Shown piece by piece: positions 59,505-64,000 of a stretch of 64,000 nt of DNA. The first letter of the stretch is position 1; each line of letters starts with the position of its first letter. Source of the DNA: Tamlana sp038148895 (GTDB lineage Bacteria > Bacteroidota > Bacteroidia > Flavobacteriales > Flavobacteriaceae); the NCBI GenBank assembly GCA_038148895.1, contig JBBVGQ010000001.1; one strand, given 5' to 3'. Made by a program: the position numbers and the translations under genes. The notes under the pieces are model-generated. The model worked only from the letters and a program-made list of their open reading frames with translations. It searched no databases and was not told the DNA's origin.

Positions 59505-61247
59505 TTAGTTTATTAATTTTTTAGCTTGTCCAGACCAATCATCACGTTCTGCTCTTCCTGGAAAAGAACCAGTGATACTATCTAACAAGTTGTATTCCTT
59601 TTTGCTCATCTTACTTACTTGAATGAAAGAATAGATACCTATGCTATTAAGTACTTGTTCCATTTTTGGCCCAACACCACTAATTTTCTTTAAATCATCA
59701 GCTTTTTGGGTTGATGGGTCAAAAGTTCCTATACTGCTAAGTAATGAGTTTGTCATTTCAGATTTATCACCTTCGGAGACTTCAACTTTCGCCGTTTCAA
59801 CAGATTTGGTTGAAGCAACAACTCCAGATGTTCTAGTATCTGCACCAGTGCCTACTAAACTCTTACCAGCTTCTCTTAGGTTTTTATAACGCTGTCCTGA
59901 CGATTTCAAAATAGTTTTAACCTCAGCCTGAGCAATTACTGGGAATGTTCTAGAATATAACAAGAACAATACAAAGAAGAATCCTATGGTTCCAATAAAA
60001 ATACCTATATCAACAAAGGTTGGTGAGAACATAGTCCATGATGATGGCAAATAATCTCTATGCAATGAGGTTACGATGATTACAAAACGCTCAAACCACA
60101 TACCTACGTTTACCACGATTGATATAAAGAAAGAGAACATAATGCTGGTTCTTAATTTCTTGAACCACATAAACTGAGGAGAGAATACGTTACAGGACAT
60201 CATCATCCAATAAGCCCACCAGTAAGGTCCTGTTGCTCTATTTAAGAATGCATACTGCTCGTACTCAACACCAGAATACCAAGCGATAAATAACTCTGTA
60301 ATATAAGCCACACCAACTATAGAACCTGTAATCATGATTACAATGTTCATTAGCTCAATGTGCTGTACAGTAATATAATCTTCAAGGTTACATACTTTTC
60401 TCATGATAATAAGAAGCGTATTTACCATGGCAAATCCTGAGAACACCGCACCAGCAACAAAGTATGGTGGAAATATAGTGGTATGCCAACCTGGTATTAC
60501 CGAAGTAGCAAAGTCAAAAGATACGATGGTATGTACCGAAAGTACCAACGGAGTAGCTAAACCGGCAAGTACCAAGGATACTTCTTCAAAACGTTGCCAA
60601 TCCTTAGCTCTACCAGACCAACCAAAACTCAATAAAGAATAGATTTTCTTTTGGAATGGTCTAACAGCTCTGTCACGAATCATAGCAAAATCTGGTAATA
60701 AGCCAGTCCACCAGAACACCAATGATACCGACAAATATGTTGAAATCGCAAATACGTCCCAAAGTAACGGTGAGTTAAAGTTCACCCAAAGCGAGCCAAA
60801 TTGGTTTGGAATTGGCAATACCCAATAACCTAACCAAGGGCGACCCATGTGAATGATTGGAAACAATCCTGCTTGTACAACCGAGAAGATGGTCATAGCC
60901 TCTGCAGAACGGTTAATAGCCATTCTCCATTTTTGACGGAACAATAAAAGCACAGCAGAAATAAGTGTTCCTGCGTGACCAATACCTACCCACCAAACGA
61001 AGTTAGTAATATCCCAAGCCCAACCAACGGTCTTGTTTAAACCCCAAGTTCCAATACCTGTGGAAATGGTATAAAGTATGCATCCAATTCCCCATAGGAA
61101 AGCAGCTAGTGAAATTCCAAAAACTATCCACCATTGTTTGTTTGCTTTTCCCTCTACAGGTTTAGCAACATCCACGGTTACATCGTGGTATGATTTTTCG
61201 CCTGTAACTAAAGGTCTTCTAATAGGTGCTTCGTAATGAGACGCCAT
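59505..61247 (-). CDS. actC: Alternative complex III quinol-binding subunit ActC with C-terminal HhH domain
   Basis: The 580-residue NrfD/PsrC-type membrane subunit has about ten helices in residues 30-445 and is thought to bind quinol beside ActB. Motifs include WVGIGHAGTLISAVLLLFRQKW, HMGRPWLGYW and WYSGVEYEQYAF. After the last helix, residues about 450-580 form a soluble tail: a Ser/Thr/Val-rich linker and then a helix-hairpin-helix-type domain (DLKKISGVGPKMEQVLNSIG to GRAERDDWSGQAKKL). The tail is not part of the canonical NrfD fold. It lies 28 bp after actB. Confidence 0.93.
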   Translation of the reverse strand: MASHYEAPIRRPLVTGEKSYHDVTVDVAKPVEGKANKQWWIVFGISLAAFLWGIGCILYTISTGIGTWGLNKTVGWAWDITNFVWWVGIGHAGTLISAVLLLFRQKWRMAINRSAEAMTIFSVVQAGLFPIIHMGRPWLGYWVLPIPNQFGSLWVNFNSPLLWDVFAISTYLSVSLVFWWTGLLPDFAMIRDRAVRPFQKKIYSLLSFGWSGRAKDWQRFEEVSLVLAGLATPLVLSVHTIVSFDFATSVIPGWHTTIFPPYFVAGAVFSGFAMVNTLLIIMRKVCNLEDYITVQHIELMNIVIMITGSIVGVAYITELFIAWYSGVEYEQYAFLNRATGPYWWAYWMMMSCNVFSPQFMWFKKLRTSIMFSFFISIVVNVGMWFERFVIIVTSLHRDYLPSSWTMFSPTFVDIGIFIGTIGFFFVLFLLYSRTFPVIAQAEVKTILKSSGQRYKNLREAGKSLVGTGADTRTSGVVASTKSVETAKVEVSEGDKSEMTNSLLSSIGTFDPSTQKADDLKKISGVGPKMEQVLNSIGIYSFIQVSKMSKKEYNLLDSITGSFPGRAERDDWSGQAKKLIN

Positions 61248-61275
61248 AATTATATAATTGATTCTTTAATTAGAT

Positions 61276-64000
61276 TTATGCTTCAGTTGTATTTCTCACT
61301 TTTGTTTGATAAATCACGTTTGGCTTCGTGCCTACATGCTCTAACAAGTGATACATACGATTATCTTCCTTAAGTTTTGCAACTTTACTTTCCTTATCAT
61401 TGATATCACCAAAAATCATTGCTCCATTGCTACAAGCTGCAGAACAAGCTGTTTGGAACTCTCCATCCTTAATTTTACGTCCATCACGTTTTGCATCAAG
61501 AATAGTTTTTTGTGTTTTTTGAATACACATAGAACATTTTTCCATCACACCACGAGAACGTACAACAACATCTGGATTCAACACCATACGTCCTAAATCG
61601 TCATTCATATGATAATCGAACTCATCGTTACCGTTGTATAAGAACCAGTTGAAACGACGCACTTTATACGGACAGTTGTTTGCACAATAACGTGTACCTA
61701 CACAACGGTTGTAAGCCATATGGTTTTGACCTTGACGACCATGAGATGTTGCTGCCACAGGACATACTGTTTCGCAAGGTGCATGGTTACAGTGTTGGCA
61801 CATAACTGGCTGGAAGGCTACTTGAGGATTCTCTGAAGCGCTTTCCATTTCATTAAATTCACTTAACGAACTTCCTAAACCAGAAATATTTTCCTTTTTC
61901 TCGTTATCGCTCTCAAATGAATCTTGAGATGAATAATATCTATCAATACGCAACCAGTGCATATCACGGCTACGACGTACTTCAGTTTTACCAACTACAG
62001 GAACGTTGTTTTCAGCATGACAAGCAATAACACATGCTCCACATCCTGTACAAGCATTTAAATCGATTGACAGGTTGAAATGGTGACCTATTGAACGATC
62101 AAACTCATCCCATAAGTCAACTTCTGGAGATGTTACTGGAGTTTCTTCGTGATTTAATGACACCACAGGAACAGCATTCCAATGTTCTTTATCTTTGGTA
62201 TTGAAAATCTCTAAAGTAGTTTCTTTAACAATATCACCACGTCCCATTAAGGTATTGTGCAATTGAACACAAGCAAACTCGTGTTCTCCACCAGCAGCCT
62301 CAACAGTTACGCTTTGAACATTGTTAAACCCTTGGTATAACGGATAAGCATTTACACCTGTTTGCATCTCTGCTTTCATCCCTTTGGTTTTTCCATAACC
62401 CAAGGCTAAACCAACGGAACCTTTAGCTTGACCTGGCTGTATAATAACAGGAACTGTTACAGAAACACCATTAACAGTAACTTTAGCATAATTACTGTTT
62501 AATGCACCATTGGCAACGTGAATATTGGTTAAACCCATGCTATCGGCATCAGCTTTTGAAACAGTTAAGTAGTTATCCCAAGCTGTTCTAGTAATTGGGT
62601 CTGGAAACTCTTGTAACCATGGGTTATTGGCCTGTTGGCCATCACCCATACCTGTTTTGGTATATAATGTTAATTCTAAACCTTCCGTTTTAGCAGATGC
62701 TGCTAAAGATCTGGCTGCATTTCCAAATGGTATTGCAGTTGTTTCTTCTTCAACCTCGGAAGTGCTTTCAGTTTCTGCCGCAATAGTGCCGACAAAAACA
62801 CCATCGTGCAATGCTTGGTTAAAGGAACTTCCTCCTAAAATACTTGTACCCCAAGCATCTTTGATATAATCGTGATAAGAAACATCGTTTCCAGTCCATT
62901 TCAACAAAGCTTCTTGAAACTGTCTGGTATCAAATAAAGGACGAATTGCTGGTTGCGTTAATGCGTAATGTCCCTTTTTAATTTCAACATCACCCCAAGC
63001 TTCTAAGTAGTGAGGCGCTGCTGCAATATATTGTGCTTCTGTAGACGTCTCATCTTCTTTTAAAGAAAACGCTACAGAAAGTTCAGTCTTTTTTAAACCA
63101 TCAACAAAGTCGGCTGAATTTGGCAAAGAGTAAACAGGATTAACACCGCTCATAATAATGGCTGCTACTTTTCCTGATTTCATATCAGCAACCAATTTGG
63201 CTACTGTTTTATCACTACCCTGTCTTGTTTTAATTGGTGTTTTTGGGTCGAAGGCTTTGCTTCCTAAGGCTTCATTGATTTCAAAAACAACTGTTTGTGC
63301 ATTTACATCTTGAATACCTGTAACGACAACACCATTGCTTCCAGCCTTTTTAAGTTGAGAAGCTGCATTCTTAACAGCATCTTCTATATTTTCTGATAAC
63401 TCTCCCGAAACTGAACCTCCAACTACATAGCTATGCAATTTAGCTAAAGCTATTTTTTGTTGTGATGGGGTTAATGGCACACGTTTATCAGCATTTGCAC
63501 CAGTTAAAGACATATTAGCCTCAAACTGAATGTGACGCGACATTTTACCGTGGTCTGGAATTCTGTTTTTAGAATAACCCGAATCAAAACCACCTCCTTG
63601 CCAATCTCCCAAGAAATCAGCACCAACAGAAACTATCGTCATGGCTTTTTCAAAATCGTAATTTGCCAATCCACGTTCCCCATATTTAGCTTGGTATGCG
63701 TCCAATGCAGCAGATTCTGAGACAGCATCATATACCACATGGCGAACATTACCATACTTTTCTTTAAATTCTGAAATTAACTTGCTCGTTGATGGGCTAG
63801 CAAAAGTTTGTGTCAATAACACAATATCTTTATTTGCTGCAGCTATATCAGTTAACTTCTTTGTTGTTTCGGCATCAAAGTCACTCCAAGATATAGACGT
63901 TCCTTCTTTCTTTGGACCTTGAACCCTCAAACTGTCATACAAACCTAAAACCGATGCGTTAACCCTGGCATTTGCATTACCATTGGTTGCAGCCATCGCG
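61276..64000 (-). CDS. actB: Alternative complex III iron-sulfur subunit ActB (partial at 5' end)
   Basis: The coding frame runs off the right edge of the window; the Met codon at 63994-63996 is internal, since the frame stays open upstream and ActB proteins carry more than 100 further N-terminal residues including a Tat-like signal. Visible are a molybdopterin-oxidoreductase-like domain without evident cofactor residues (about 1-620) and a ferredoxin-like domain with four Cys clusters: CTGCGACVIACHAEN, CQHCNHAPCETVCP, CVGTRYCANNCP and CSMCIQ. These hold the [3Fe-4S] and [4Fe-4S] relay of ACIII. actA and the N-terminus should lie beyond the window. Confidence 0.94.
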   Translation of the reverse strand, partial: AMAATNGNANARVNASVLGLYDSLRVQGPKKEGTSISWSDFDAETTKKLTDIAAANKDIVLLTQTFASPSTSKLISEFKEKYGNVRHVVYDAVSESAALDAYQAKYGERGLANYDFEKAMTIVSVGADFLGDWQGGGFDSGYSKNRIPDHGKMSRHIQFEANMSLTGANADKRVPLTPSQQKIALAKLHSYVVGGSVSGELSENIEDAVKNAASQLKKAGSNGVVVTGIQDVNAQTVVFEINEALGSKAFDPKTPIKTRQGSDKTVAKLVADMKSGKVAAIIMSGVNPVYSLPNSADFVDGLKKTELSVAFSLKEDETSTEAQYIAAAPHYLEAWGDVEIKKGHYALTQPAIRPLFDTRQFQEALLKWTGNDVSYHDYIKDAWGTSILGGSSFNQALHDGVFVGTIAAETESTSEVEEETTAIPFGNAARSLAASAKTEGLELTLYTKTGMGDGQQANNPWLQEFPDPITRTAWDNYLTVSKADADSMGLTNIHVANGALNSNYAKVTVNGVSVTVPVIIQPGQAKGSVGLALGYGKTKGMKAEMQTGVNAYPLYQGFNNVQSVTVEAAGGEHEFACVQLHNTLMGRGDIVKETTLEIFNTKDKEHWNAVPVVSLNHEETPVTSPEVDLWDEFDRSIGHHFNLSIDLNACTGCGACVIACHAENNVPVVGKTEVRRSRDMHWLRIDRYYSSQDSFESDNEKKENISGLGSSLSEFNEMESASENPQVAFQPVMCQHCNHAPCETVCPVAATSHGRQGQNHMAYNRCVGTRYCANNCPYKVRRFNWFLYNGNDEFDYHMNDDLGRMVLNPDVVVRSRGVMEKCSMCIQKTQKTILDAKRDGRKIKDGEFQTACSAACSNGAMIFGDINDKESKVAKLKEDNRMYHLLEHVGTKPNVIYQTKVRNTTEA

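Noticed and set aside
1..64000. CRISPR array, tRNA or rRNA genes, integrase or insertion-sequence transposase, prophage
   Set aside because: Looked for and not seen: gaps are short, no regularly spaced repeats with unique spacers, no cloverleaf candidates, and no gene product with transposase or phage features.

Overview
The window is low-GC chromosomal DNA from a member of the Bacteroidota, almost certainly a Flavobacteriaceae species. Supporting evidence: type IX secretion and gliding genes (sprA, remB, a PorP/SprF-type protein, a type B sorting domain), a SusC/SusD polysaccharide utilisation locus, an alternative complex III (act) operon next to an aa3-type cytochrome oxidase, Bacteroidota-type promoters (TTG then TAnnTTTG), and several TTG or GTG starts without clear Shine-Dalgarno sequences. 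Almost every gene lies on the minus strand. I saw no rRNA, tRNA, CRISPR array, prophage or transposase gene.

Layout, left to right. 1-1.7 kb: tail of an unidentified membrane protein, an MscS-type channel, and tsaB. 1.7-7.5 kb: a tripartite ABC efflux operon (ATPase, two MacB-like permeases, HlyD-type adaptor, TolC-type channel). 7.6-12.9 kb: two oxidase-related operons. One holds a degenerate SCO paralogue, SCO, a DUF420 protein and a 72-residue CxxC membrane protein. The other holds heme O synthase, two subunit III proteins and subunit IV. 13.1-28.2 kb: a motility/T9SS block (remB, two tonB, vanZ-like, gcvH, sprA, ruvA) with a malic enzyme-PTA fusion upstream. 28.3-29.5 kb: a membrane-bound LytTR regulator divergent from a miniature ExbB/MotA-like protein. 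29.5-43.8 kb: a sugar utilisation locus (fructokinase, GH36 alpha-galactosidase, SusD, SusC, GH32 fructosidase, sugar-porter MFS) controlled by a hybrid two-component regulator. 43.9-46.2 kb: queG, a GIY-YIG nuclease gene bracketed by inverted repeats, and ruvB. 46.3-53.9 kb: a PorE-like OmpA protein, a PorP/SprF-like protein and a 1561-residue modular adhesin. 54.1-64 kb: oxidase subunits I and II and actF-E-D-C-B, with actB cut by the window edge.

Function. The act and cox genes form one quinol-to-oxygen chain whose remaining subunits, heme supply and copper-insertion factors lie about 42 kb away. The motility block and the adhesin operon belong to the same T9SS and gliding machinery. The utilisation locus can be read as a pathway for raffinose-family oligosaccharides or other galactosylated sucrose/fructans: outer-membrane capture by SusCD, removal of galactose by GH36, release of fructose by GH32, import by MFS and phosphorylation by the PfkB kinase, switched on by a fructose/ribose-binding-type sensor.

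The most unusual signal is a short hairpin-forming repeat (core TTCGACTGCGCTCA with compensating arms) dispersed in at least five intergenic sites. Two nearly identical inverted copies bound a 389-bp unit whose only gene is the GIY-YIG nuclease, which looks like a small REP-like mobile or formerly mobile element.
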